Origin: Flavobacteriales bacterium
GTDB lineage: Bacteria; Bacteroidota; Bacteroidia; Flavobacteriales; Flavobacteriaceae
Assembly (NCBI GenBank): GCA_018335925.1
Contig: JAGXRF010000064.1
Coordinates: 62,001 to 126,000, forward strand
Length of the DNA stretch: 64,000 nt
Reading direction: 5' to 3'
Made by a program: the position numbers and the translations under genes. Shown in pieces: positions 20,200-29,130 of this stretch (the stretch's first letter is position 1; every line of letters starts with the position of its first letter). Below the pieces are notes generated by a model. That model saw only the letters and a list, made by a program, of their open reading frames with translations, ran no database searches and was not told the origin of the DNA.

Positions 20200-21189
20200 A
20201 TGAAAAAACTTTACATTTTATTTTTCATCTTTATTTTCTCCTGCCAAACAGAAGAAAACATATTAGTTGAAGATAATAGTCAAAACATAAAACCTAGTTT
20301 ACCTTTGCACCTTTTTTTAGAAAGGGTAAACCAAAACAACACCTCAGTTGATAATATATTGGATGGTACTAGTGCAATAAAGGTAAAATTACCAGTACAA
20401 ATTACACTTAACAATACAGTTTTAATAGTTAATGATTCCAATGACTATATTTTGGTTGAAAACTTAAAAAACCAATCTGCCTCCGATGACGATATTGTAA
20501 ACTATCAATTCCCGATTACAATTGAATTAAGAAATTATCAAAATATTACAGTTTCTAACCAGTCTCAATTAAATAACATTATTAACAACAATCAAAATAT
20601 CAGTGAAATTAGTTGTATTAATATTCAATTTCCTATTAGTATAAATTTATATAATTCAAACAGTCAAATTGCAAATACTATTGATTTTAGTAACAAAATT
20701 CAGTTAATGAACTTTTTATCAAATGCAAGTAACGATTTAATTTATCAATTAAAATACCCACTTGTTATTATTGATCCAAATACTGTACCTCAAACGGTAA
20801 ATAGTAACCTACAAACTCTTTCTTTAATTGAAAACGCAATAAATATTTGTGGTAATAATGCTGGAAATTTTGATGACTTTGTAACCATTATTACTTCTGG
20901 AAATTGGAAAATTGATTATCTGTTTGAAGATAATGAAAACCAAACAAATGATTTTATTGGATATGCGTTTTCATTTTTATCTAACGGTAGTATTTTAGTT
21001 CAAAAAAACGGTGTTAGTTATAATGGCACTTGGCAATATTATGAAGATAGTGGATCTTACAAGTTTGATATTGAATTTGATGAGGATGATTTTGATGACA
21101 TTGAAGAGGATTGGAATATTATTGAATTTTCAAACAATATAGTTTATTTAAAAGATGGTGATAACTTTTTAACCTTTTCTAAATTATAA
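20200..21189 (+). CDS. Repeat-containing lipoprotein of unknown function, divergent from the sigma/FecR/TBDR operon
   Basis: Lipobox IFIFSCQTE; four periodic segments LPVQITL / FPITIEL / FPISINL / YPLVII; C-terminal lipocalin-like GNWKIDYLFEDNENQTNDF...FSFLSNGSILVQKNGVSYNGTW. Confidence 0.8.
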   Translation: MKKLYILFFIFIFSCQTEENILVEDNSQNIKPSLPLHLFLERVNQNNTSVDNILDGTSAIKVKLPVQITLNNTVLIVNDSNDYILVENLKNQSASDDDIVNYQFPITIELRNYQNITVSNQSQLNNIINNNQNISEISCINIQFPISINLYNSNSQIANTIDFSNKIQLMNFLSNASNDLIYQLKYPLVIIDPNTVPQTVNSNLQTLSLIENAINICGNNAGNFDDFVTIITSGNWKIDYLFEDNENQTNDFIGYAFSFLSNGSILVQKNGVSYNGTWQYYEDSGSYKFDIEFDEDDFDDIEEDWNIIEFSNNIVYLKDGDNFLTFSKL

Positions 21190-21299
21190 ACTACTGATAA
21201 TAAGTTAAAATAAAACTCTAATTCTAAAAAAAAATAGAGGTTTTTTGTAGGGTTTTGGACGGTTTAATTGTTTTATATAAAACATTTAAACGAATAAAT

Positions 21300-21773
21300 A
21301 TGAATAAGTATATCAGTTTGTTTTTAATTAACTTGCTTTTTATTTGTTGCACACCTAATGAAACTAATAATCAAAATTTAAAACCTCTTAAAAGCTATCA
21401 ATTTAATATTTCAGAGCTTGAATTTTATAATGAAATTAATCAATTCAGATCCTCATTAAATCTAGCAATTTTAACTCTTGATGAACATATTTCAGCCGTT
21501 TCAGAGGATCATAACAATTTTATGATAGAGCAAAATAAATTAACACATCATAATTTTTTAAAAAGATCTCAACACTTAAAAGAAACCTTGAATGTTAGCC
21601 ATGTTTCAGAAAACTTAGCTTTTAATATTAATTCAACCTATGCGGTACTTAATGCTTGGATTAACAGCGAAAATCACTTTAAAAACTTAACTGGAAAATA
21701 CAATAAAATCGGTATATCTATTAGATTCAACACAGAAAATAAGCCGTTTTATACAGTAATTTTCACAAGATAA
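21300..21773 (+). CDS. CAP (SCP/PR-1) domain lipoprotein
   Basis: Lipobox LLFICCTPN; EINQFRSSLNLAILTLDEHISAVSEDHNNFM, SENLAFN, AWINSENHFKNL. Confidence 0.85.
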   Translation: MNKYISLFLINLLFICCTPNETNNQNLKPLKSYQFNISELEFYNEINQFRSSLNLAILTLDEHISAVSEDHNNFMIEQNKLTHHNFLKRSQHLKETLNVSHVSENLAFNINSTYAVLNAWINSENHFKNLTGKYNKIGISIRFNTENKPFYTVIFTR

Positions 21774-21860
21774 TTTTATTATGGTTTATATTAATTTTTA
21801 AAATTTTTTTGTTGGATTTAAATGTAAATATAACTATAAAGAGGTGATTAGATAAGAAAA

Positions 21861-22745
21861 TTAAATTTTTAGCATCTTTCTCTCTCTAGCCAATAAGGTA
21901 TTTTTCATTAGCATTGCAATAGTCATTGGGCCAACTCCTCCTGGGACTGGAGTAATGTAAGATGCTTTTTTACTACAAGCATCAAAATCTACGTCACCAA
22001 CAATTCGATAGCCTTTTTCGGTAGATTCATCGTTTACACGGGTAATTCCCACGTCTATTACTACGGCATCATCTTTTATCATTTCTGCTTTTAAGTAATT
22101 CGGAACTCCTAATGCACTGATGATAATATCTGCTTGCGTGGTAATTTGGGCAATGTTTTTAGTATAACTGTGGGTTAAAGTAACGGTAGAATTTCCTGGA
22201 AATCCTTTTCTTCCCATCAATATACTCATTGGCCTACCAACAATATGACTTCTTCCAATTACAACAGTGTGTTTGCCTTGGGTTTCTACGCCATATCTTT
22301 CTAATAATTCTAAAATTCCAAAAGGAGTAGCAGGGATAAAAGTGGTCATATCCAATGCCATTTTACCAAAGTTTTCCGGATGAAAACCATCCACATCTTT
22401 ACTTGGGTCAATAGCCATAATTACTTTTTGGGTATCAATTTGCTTTGGTAAAGGCAACTGAACAATAAAACCATCTATAGCAACATTTTCATTAAGTTCT
22501 TTGATTTTTTTCAACAACTCAATTTCGGTAGTAGTACTCGGTAATTTAATTAAAGTACTTTCAAATCCTACTTTTTCACATGCTTTTACTTTGCTTCCTA
22601 CATAAGTTAAACTTGCACCATCATTTCCTACAATAATTGCTGCTAAATGAGGTACTTTTTCCCCTTTATTTTTCATTTTTTGAACCTCAACAGCAATTTC
22701 TTGTTGTATTTCTAACGAGGTTTTTTTTCCGTCAAGTAGTTTCAT
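21861..22745 (-). CDS. folD: Bifunctional methylenetetrahydrofolate dehydrogenase/cyclohydrolase
   Basis: YVGSKVKACEKVG, VQLPLPKQ, VVIGRSHIVGRPM, TPVPGGVGPMT. Confidence 0.97.
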   Translation of the reverse strand: MKLLDGKKTSLEIQQEIAVEVQKMKNKGEKVPHLAAIIVGNDGASLTYVGSKVKACEKVGFESTLIKLPSTTTEIELLKKIKELNENVAIDGFIVQLPLPKQIDTQKVIMAIDPSKDVDGFHPENFGKMALDMTTFIPATPFGILELLERYGVETQGKHTVVIGRSHIVGRPMSILMGRKGFPGNSTVTLTHSYTKNIAQITTQADIIISALGVPNYLKAEMIKDDAVVIDVGITRVNDESTEKGYRIVGDVDFDACSKKASYITPVPGGVGPMTIAMLMKNTLLARERKMLKI

Positions 22746-22816
22746 AGTTGTTGGTTGTTAGAGTATATAGCTGAATTGAGGCCTGTTGATTTTAATAACA
22801 AAAAGACATTTTCAAA

Positions 22817-24145
22817 TTACTTCATTCCACCCATCATTCTCATCAAGTTTTTGCCTTGTCCGCCTTGCATCATTTTCATCATCTTGCTCATTTGTTCAAA
22901 TTGCTTTAAAAGCTGATTTACTTCTTCTACTTTTCTGCCAGCTCCATTGGCAATTCTAATTTTTCTTTTATGATCAATAATAGCTGGTTTGCTTCTTTCT
23001 TTTGGAGTCATAGATTGAATCAATGCTTCGATGTGCTTGAAAGCATCATCCGGAATATCTACATCTTTAATTGCCTTTCCAACTCCCGGAATCATACCCA
23101 TCAAATCTTTCATGCTTCCCATTTTTTTGATTTGCTGGATTTGTTGTAAAAAATCGTCAAAACCAAACTCGTTTTTGGCAATTTTCTTTTGTAGTTTTCT
23201 TGCTTCTTCTTCATTAAATTGTTCTTGGGCTCTTTCTACTAACGAAACAACGTCACCCATGCCCAAAATTCTGTCTGCCATACGTGATGGATAAAACACA
23301 TCAATGGCTTCCATTTTTTCACCAGTACCAATAAACTTGATAGGTTTATTTACTACTGATTTGATGGTTAAAGCAGCACCACCTCTAGTATCTCCATCTA
23401 ATTTGGTTAAAACAACACCATCAAAATTTAATCGATCATTAAATGCTTTGGCAGTATTTACTGCATCTTGACCTGTCATAGAGTCAACTACAAACAAAGT
23501 TTCCTGCGGTTTTAATGCTTGATGTACATTGGCAATTTCGGTCATCATTTCTTCATCTACTGCCAAACGACCGGCAGTATCTACAATTATCACATTGAAA
23601 CCGTTTGATTTTGCATGCTGTAATGCATTCAATGCAATTTGCACTGCATTTTTGTTTTCAGGTTCTGAGTATACCGCTACACCAATTTGATCACCAACTA
23701 CATGCAACTGATTAATTGCAGCCGGACGATAAATATCGCAAGCTACCAGCAAAGGCTTTTTTCCTTTCTTGGTTTTTAAAAAATTAGCAAGTTTTCCGGA
23801 GAAAGTGGTTTTACCAGAACCTTGTAATCCTGACATTAAAATGACACTCGGATTACCTGATAAATTGATTCCAACCTCGGTACCACCCATTAATTCAGTA
23901 AGTTCGTCTTTAACGATTTTTACCAATAATTGTCCGGGTTGTAAAGTAGTTAATACATTTTGCCCAATAGCTTTTTCCTTTACTCGACTGGTAAATTCTT
24001 TTGCTATTTTAAAATTAACATCGGCATCTAACAAAGCTCTTCGAACCTCTTTTAATGTGTCGGCCACATTAATTTCAGTTATTTTTCCGTGCCCTTTTAG
24101 CAAATGGAATGCTTTGTCTAATTTATCGCTTAAGTTATTGAACAT
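22817..24145 (-). CDS. ffh: Signal recognition particle protein
   Basis: MFNNLSDKLDKAFHLLKGHGKIT, GLQGSGKTT, DTAGRL, C-terminal M-domain. The 48-aa upstream extension in the track (to 24289) is implausible. Confidence 0.96.
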   Translation of the reverse strand: MFNNLSDKLDKAFHLLKGHGKITEINVADTLKEVRRALLDADVNFKIAKEFTSRVKEKAIGQNVLTTLQPGQLLVKIVKDELTELMGGTEVGINLSGNPSVILMSGLQGSGKTTFSGKLANFLKTKKGKKPLLVACDIYRPAAINQLHVVGDQIGVAVYSEPENKNAVQIALNALQHAKSNGFNVIIVDTAGRLAVDEEMMTEIANVHQALKPQETLFVVDSMTGQDAVNTAKAFNDRLNFDGVVLTKLDGDTRGGAALTIKSVVNKPIKFIGTGEKMEAIDVFYPSRMADRILGMGDVVSLVERAQEQFNEEEARKLQKKIAKNEFGFDDFLQQIQQIKKMGSMKDLMGMIPGVGKAIKDVDIPDDAFKHIEALIQSMTPKERSKPAIIDHKRKIRIANGAGRKVEEVNQLLKQFEQMSKMMKMMQGGQGKNLMRMMGGMK

Positions 24146-24218
24146 AGTATAGATAATTTGGGTGCAAAGATAAGTAAAGTAGAGGAAGGACAAAAAGAGA
24201 GATAAGATAAATAAAAAT

Positions 24219-24250
24219 AAAAACCTCTTACAATAGCAAGAGGTTTTTAG
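24219..24250 (-). terminator. Rho-independent terminator after the second CAP-domain gene
   Basis: AAAAACCTCTT-ACAATAGC-AAGAGGTTTTT hairpin between the CAP-gene stop (24276) and the ffh start (24145). Confidence 0.7.
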
Positions 24251-24275
24251 AAATGGGGCAAAAAGGCAAAAACAA

Positions 24276-24758
24276 TTATTTTTTAACAAAAATTGCTGTG
24301 CAATAAGGTTTGTTGTCAGAACTATAAGTAACGGAAACTCCTATGTGAGTAAATTCTCCCAATAATGTTTGTTGGTGTAAGTTGCTTCTTATCCACGCAT
24401 TAACAATAGCGTTGGCACTTTTAATGTTATAAGCAAGATTTTCAGAAACTTCTTTAGCACCAAAACTTGATTTAATTGTTTGTGCTCTTTGAGAAAAATT
24501 GTCGTGACTAAATCTATTATTCTCTATCATGTACCAGTTATGCTCTTCAGAAATGCTAGAAATATGAGCTACTAACTCGATGGGAGGTAGGTTATTTAAA
24601 ATTCTATAATCATTTATTTTTTCAAAAATTTGATATTCTTTCTCTGTAAAATTATAATCTTTTAGTTGTATTTTAGAGGATTCAATTGATTCCTCTGAGC
24701 TACAACTTACAAGCATAAAAATTCCGTATACCATTGGTATTAATAGGTTAAGTCTCAT
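24276..24758 (-). CDS. CAP (SCP/PR-1) domain lipoprotein, paralogous to 21300-21773
   Basis: Lipobox FMLVSCSSE; KINDYRILNNLPPIELVAHISSISEEHNWYMI, SENLAYN, AWIRS. Confidence 0.87.
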   Translation of the reverse strand: MRLNLLIPMVYGIFMLVSCSSEESIESSKIQLKDYNFTEKEYQIFEKINDYRILNNLPPIELVAHISSISEEHNWYMIENNRFSHDNFSQRAQTIKSSFGAKEVSENLAYNIKSANAIVNAWIRSNLHQQTLLGEFTHIGVSVTYSSDNKPYCTAIFVKK

Positions 24759-24999
24759 TTTTTTTTTTTTAGTTTTTAGTTAAAAATCGTTTGGGCAAAA
24801 AGTACTTTTTAATAAAAACAGCTGTTTGGGGTATTTGAAATGAATTACGTTAATTTTTATTTCTTGTTTTTTTTAGAAATAAATTTTTTGTTTTTTTTAT
24901 GATTTAGGATGTTTTAATTTTTTTTCAAAAAAAAATTTAACGATGGTAGGGTAAATGGTTTTAATGTTGTTTTATGAGTATAACTTTAATATCTATATC

Positions 25000-25692
25000 A
25001 TGAAAACATTTAAAATTTTAGTAGGATTATTTTTAGTAGTGGGCTTGGTTTCTTGTTCAAATAATGACGAAGCTGATACACAACAAAAAAATTTAAGAAT
25101 CAATGCAAAGTCAACTTTTTCAGGGTTAAGTGGCAAATCAGCAAATCAATCTTTTGCAACAGGGGTTTTATTGGAATCTTTTAAAATTAACATTAAAGAA
25201 ATTGAATTTGAGACATCAGAAGATATTTATGGGGATGATGAGGAGTTTGAATTAAAAGGACCTTTTGAATTGAATTTACTAAATACACAACAAACTGTAG
25301 TAGAAGTAAATGTGCCTAACGGAGTTTATGAAGAAGTGAAATTTAAAATGGACAAAAACAAAAAGTCTACTAGCAGTATGTTTAACAAGTCCATTGAAAT
25401 AAAAGGTACTATTAATGGGGTTCCGTTTATTTTTTGGCATAATGCTGAACAAGAATTTGAAATTGATTACGAAGATATAGGCCAAAGTTTAGTGATTAAT
25501 AACAACTCCGCAGTGATTAGCTTTGATTTTGATTTGAATTCTGTAATTGCTAGTGTAAACTTGACCAATGCAACAGATAATAACAATGATGGTTTAATTG
25601 AAATTAGTCCAATGGATACTGATGGGAACAATGCATTGGCTAATTTGATTATTTTAAAAATAGAACAATACACTGATTTACTAGATGACTAG
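25000..25692 (+). CDS. Lipoprotein, DUF4382-like
   Basis: MKTFKILVGLFLVVGLVSCSNN lipobox; ESFKINIKEIEFE...FELNLLNTQQTVVEVNVPNGVYEEVKFKM resembles DUF4382. Confidence 0.6.
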   Translation: MKTFKILVGLFLVVGLVSCSNNDEADTQQKNLRINAKSTFSGLSGKSANQSFATGVLLESFKINIKEIEFETSEDIYGDDEEFELKGPFELNLLNTQQTVVEVNVPNGVYEEVKFKMDKNKKSTSSMFNKSIEIKGTINGVPFIFWHNAEQEFEIDYEDIGQSLVINNNSAVISFDFDLNSVIASVNLTNATDNNNDGLIEISPMDTDGNNALANLIILKIEQYTDLLDD

Positions 25693-25710
25693 TTAAAGTT
25701 AGATTTATAA

Positions 25711-25741
25711 AAAAAGCTGCTTTATAGAGCAGCTTTTTTTT
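25711..25741 (+). terminator. Rho-independent terminator
   Basis: AAAAAGCTGCT-TTATAG-AGCAGCTTTTTTTT. Confidence 0.85.
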
Positions 25742-25813
25742 GTTATTTTTTACTTTGGATGTAAAACAGATTCGTGGTCATCTTTCTAATCAGTGTCATC
25801 CATGAATAAAAAA

Positions 25814-26506
25814 CTAATTCAAAATACCTGCAAGTTCTTTTTCTGTAAGCGAACGATATTTTCCTAGCGGAACATCTAATGTAATATGCATGATTCTAAT
25901 ACGTTTTAATGCCACTACTTCATAGTCTAAATATTCGCACATTCTTCTAATTTGTCGGTTTAAGCCTTGGGTAAGTACAATTCTAAACACCTTGCTACTA
26001 ATTCGCTCCACCTTACATTTTTTGGTAATAGTTCCTAAAATCGGGATACCATTGCTCATTTTTTGTATGAACTCGTCAGTAATTTTTTGATCCACCGTTA
26101 CAATGTATTCCTTTTCATGGTTGTGCTGACTTTGTAAAATTTCGTTCACAATATCACCATCATTGGTCAGTAAAATCAACCCCTCACTGTTTTTATCTAA
26201 TCTTCCAATTGGAAAAATTCGCTGACCATAGGAAACAAAATCCACAATGTTATCTTTTACCGAAGTATTGGTAGTGCACTCTATACCTATTGGTTTATTT
26301 AAGGCTAAATAAACTCTTTTTGGTTTCTCTCCTATTCGTTTACCATCTATCAAAATTTTATCTGCATCAGAAACTTTAGTGCCTAAAGTTGCGATATTGC
26401 CATTCACTAATACTCGCTCTTGTTCAATGATTTTATCCGCTTCTCTTCTAGAACAAAAACCAGTTTCTGCTAAAAATTTATTCAATCTTTTTAATTCGTT
26501 TTCCAT
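25814..26506 (-). CDS. 23S rRNA pseudouridine synthase, RluF-like
   Basis: S4 domain LNKFLAETGFCSRREADKIIEQERVLVNG; GRLDKNSEGLILLTNDG; GLNRQIRRMCEYLDYEVVALKRIRIMHI. Start corrected to 26506. Confidence 0.9.
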   Translation of the reverse strand: MENELKRLNKFLAETGFCSRREADKIIEQERVLVNGNIATLGTKVSDADKILIDGKRIGEKPKRVYLALNKPIGIECTTNTSVKDNIVDFVSYGQRIFPIGRLDKNSEGLILLTNDGDIVNEILQSQHNHEKEYIVTVDQKITDEFIQKMSNGIPILGTITKKCKVERISSKVFRIVLTQGLNRQIRRMCEYLDYEVVALKRIRIMHITLDVPLGKYRSLTEKELAGILN

Positions 26507-26585
26507 GATGCAAAAATACCAAATGCACTCCAATGTTTTTATAATTAATTGATAGCACTTATCTTTGAACAAATCATTACATAAA

Positions 26586-28241
26586 ATGAGACAATTTTTA
26601 CTATTTATCTTGATTTTTTCTGGCCTGCAAATTCTATTAGCCCAATCAAGAAAAAATGATTTGCATTTTGAAAACGATGGAGCTCATGAGATTTATATTT
26701 CCTTTTCCAAAGAGAGTATCCCAAAAAGCACCAATCTGGATTGGTTAACAACTTTGTTACAAACCAATAACTACCAATTAGAACCAGCAATTAATTTTTC
26801 TGAAAATCATTGGGAATATTTGAACCATCAATCCAAAAAAAATGTTGGTAGTAGTAAATCCGTGCAGCAATTAAAAACTATTTTCCGATTAAATTATCAA
26901 GCAACTAATGTGAATTTAATGGAAATTGCTAAAAAAATAGAAGAGAAAAATACAGTTCAATATGTTTCATTGGTAGCCAAAACCCCGATTGCTCCACCAG
27001 CATTTGATATTCCACCTATTTCAAGCAACTTACAAAGTTTACAAACCTACTTAAATGCCAATCCAGGCTTAAATGTGCAAGCTTTGTGGAACCAAAACAT
27101 TATTGGAAATGGTATAAGAATTAGAAATGTAGAATACGGATTTAATAAAAACCATGAAGAATTTCACCAAACCAATATTTTTCTAGCTCCAGGTACTACC
27201 ATTCATGCAGATGCTAGTTTCGATTTTACGGAACATGGAACCGGAACCTTTGGCATTGTTTATGGCCATGCGGGAAATTATGGTGTCACTGGAATTGCAC
27301 ACGGTGCAACGGAATGTATTTTATACCCTGAATGGCAACAAACCGGTTATAACAGGATATTGGCTGTTAATTTATCTATCCAAGCTTCTGTGGCAGGAGA
27401 TATTATTGTGTATGAAATGCAAACTGGTGGTGTTGGAGTAAGTACTAATTATGTACCTGCTGAATTTAACCAAGTGATTTGGGATTTAACAAAAGCAGCT
27501 ACAGATGCTGGAATCATTGTAGTTGCTGCTGCTGGAAATGGAAACCAAAATTTAGATCATCCGGATTATGCCAACTATATGAATCGAGGAAATAGTGGGG
27601 CAATAATTGTTGGTGCTGGAACTGCAGATATACTTCACAACAGAATTTGGTATAGTACTTTTGGTAACAGAGTGGATGTTCAAGGCTGGGGAGTTAACGT
27701 ACAAACATCAGGATTCAACTCCATCAATCAAACCCATCAATTTGGAGGTGATTTTAACCAAAGTTATCGTACTTTTTCAGGAACAAGTTCGGCAACCGCA
27801 ATGATAGGTCCTACAGTTGCATTGCTTTTACAACTTTACAAAAACCTGAACAACAACCAATTGTTAACCGGAGAACAATTAAGAAACTTGATGCAACAAA
27901 CGGGAATTGCTCAAGGAACTGGTACTACCGGAAATATTGGTCCATTTCCGAATTTGTTGGCTGCTGCCAATCATATACAAACCCTATCGGAAAACACTAT
28001 TTACAACCAATCAATTTTTAGCATATACCCAAATCCAGCCAACGATCGGATTGAATTATTTTGGGATAAACAGTCTCCAAATAGTGCTTCTTATCAAATA
28101 TTAAATGCTTTAGGACAAATAGTACAAATAGGGGTATACTCAAACCAACCAATTTCGATTCAAAACCTTTCGAAAGGTTTGAATTACTTACAAATAAATA
28201 CAGAAGAAGCGGTTATTAATAAAAAGTTTATTAAGAATTAG
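26586..28241 (+). CDS. S8 (subtilisin-like) serine peptidase with T9SS type A C-terminal sorting domain
   Basis: EHGTGTFGIVYGH (His), FSGTSSATAMI (Ser), C-terminal FSIYPNPANDRIELF...IQNLSKGLNYLQI...KKFIKN. Confidence 0.9.
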   Translation: MRQFLLFILIFSGLQILLAQSRKNDLHFENDGAHEIYISFSKESIPKSTNLDWLTTLLQTNNYQLEPAINFSENHWEYLNHQSKKNVGSSKSVQQLKTIFRLNYQATNVNLMEIAKKIEEKNTVQYVSLVAKTPIAPPAFDIPPISSNLQSLQTYLNANPGLNVQALWNQNIIGNGIRIRNVEYGFNKNHEEFHQTNIFLAPGTTIHADASFDFTEHGTGTFGIVYGHAGNYGVTGIAHGATECILYPEWQQTGYNRILAVNLSIQASVAGDIIVYEMQTGGVGVSTNYVPAEFNQVIWDLTKAATDAGIIVVAAAGNGNQNLDHPDYANYMNRGNSGAIIVGAGTADILHNRIWYSTFGNRVDVQGWGVNVQTSGFNSINQTHQFGGDFNQSYRTFSGTSSATAMIGPTVALLLQLYKNLNNNQLLTGEQLRNLMQQTGIAQGTGTTGNIGPFPNLLAAANHIQTLSENTIYNQSIFSIYPNPANDRIELFWDKQSPNSASYQILNALGQIVQIGVYSNQPISIQNLSKGLNYLQINTEEAVINKKFIKN

Positions 28242-29067
28242 TTTTTAAAAATTGCACCAATGCTTCATACATTGCAAGGTCATGCATGCTATGCCCTGCT
28301 CCGTTGGTGGTATAAAACTGAACTTGCGTAATTTGTTTGGCAATTTTTTCAGCTTCTGCAAAAAAAACTACCTCATCTAATGTATCATGTGCTTGAAAAA
28401 TAGGAATATTTATTTTTTCCGCAAATCGAGCACCTGTAAATTCATTTATCATCACCTGAAATCTTTGTTCAATATAAGCATCAAAAGCTTGACGCATTTT
28501 TGGAGAAGCTTTTAAAATTTGATAATAATTATCTAACAAAACTCGCATATCTGATGGGGCACCCAATAATCCGACTTTTTGTAGTTGGTGATTTGGATGC
28601 AAATGGCACCAATACAAAACCGCTGTTGCACCAATAGAATGACCTACCATATAATTTGGTTGAACTTTTTCGTACACTTTATGAATAAATTGTTCGTATT
28701 TAGGAACTGAAAAGTACTTTTCGGAACTCATGCCATGTGCAGGAGCTTCTAAAGCATACACTTCAAAATTGTGGCCTAATAATTTTTGAATCAACAGCTG
28801 CCATCTGGCTGCATTGCTATTCCAACCGTGTACCAACAGTACTTTATGAGTACCTTTTCCCCATTGATACAAAGGTATTTGATGGTCTTTTAAAAACTCT
28901 AAATCCAATTTTGCATCTTGCAAAAATTTTGGCATTTCATAGATTCTGTAATTCCCTTTGGAAGGTTTGCTAAAAAAATGATGCATCCAATGCAATGTTC
29001 TTTTTGGAGAAAAAAAACAAAGTAGTCGAAGCCAAATGGCAATTAGATGGAGAACGATTTTTTGCAT
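28231..29067 (-). CDS. Alpha/beta hydrolase
   Basis: VLLVHGWNSNAARW, VGHSIGATAVL nucleophile elbow, GAGHSM. Confidence 0.85.
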   Translation of the reverse strand: MQKIVLHLIAIWLRLLCFFSPKRTLHWMHHFFSKPSKGNYRIYEMPKFLQDAKLDLEFLKDHQIPLYQWGKGTHKVLLVHGWNSNAARWQLLIQKLLGHNFEVYALEAPAHGMSSEKYFSVPKYEQFIHKVYEKVQPNYMVGHSIGATAVLYWCHLHPNHQLQKVGLLGAPSDMRVLLDNYYQILKASPKMRQAFDAYIEQRFQVMINEFTGARFAEKINIPIFQAHDTLDEVVFFAEAEKIAKQITQVQFYTTNGAGHSMHDLAMYEALVQFLKTNS

Positions 29068-29079
29068 AATTAAAAATAA

Positions 29080-29113
29080 AAAATCCACTTAACACAATGC
29101 TAAGTGGATTTTA
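29080..29113 (-). terminator. Rho-independent terminator after the CdsZ-like gene
   Basis: AAAATCCACTTA-acacaatgc-TAAGTGGATTTT hairpin downstream of the stop at 29131. Confidence 0.7.
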
Positions 29114-29130
29114 AATTAATAGGTTATTTA

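Noticed and set aside
23769-24152. 127-aa ORF antisense to ffh
   Set aside because: Lies entirely within the conserved ffh frame; composition artefact.
24146-24289. 48-aa N-terminal extension of Ffh in the track
   Set aside because: The extension overlaps the CAP-gene 3' end and a terminator hairpin. The canonical Ffh start MFNNLSDKLDKAF is at 24145.
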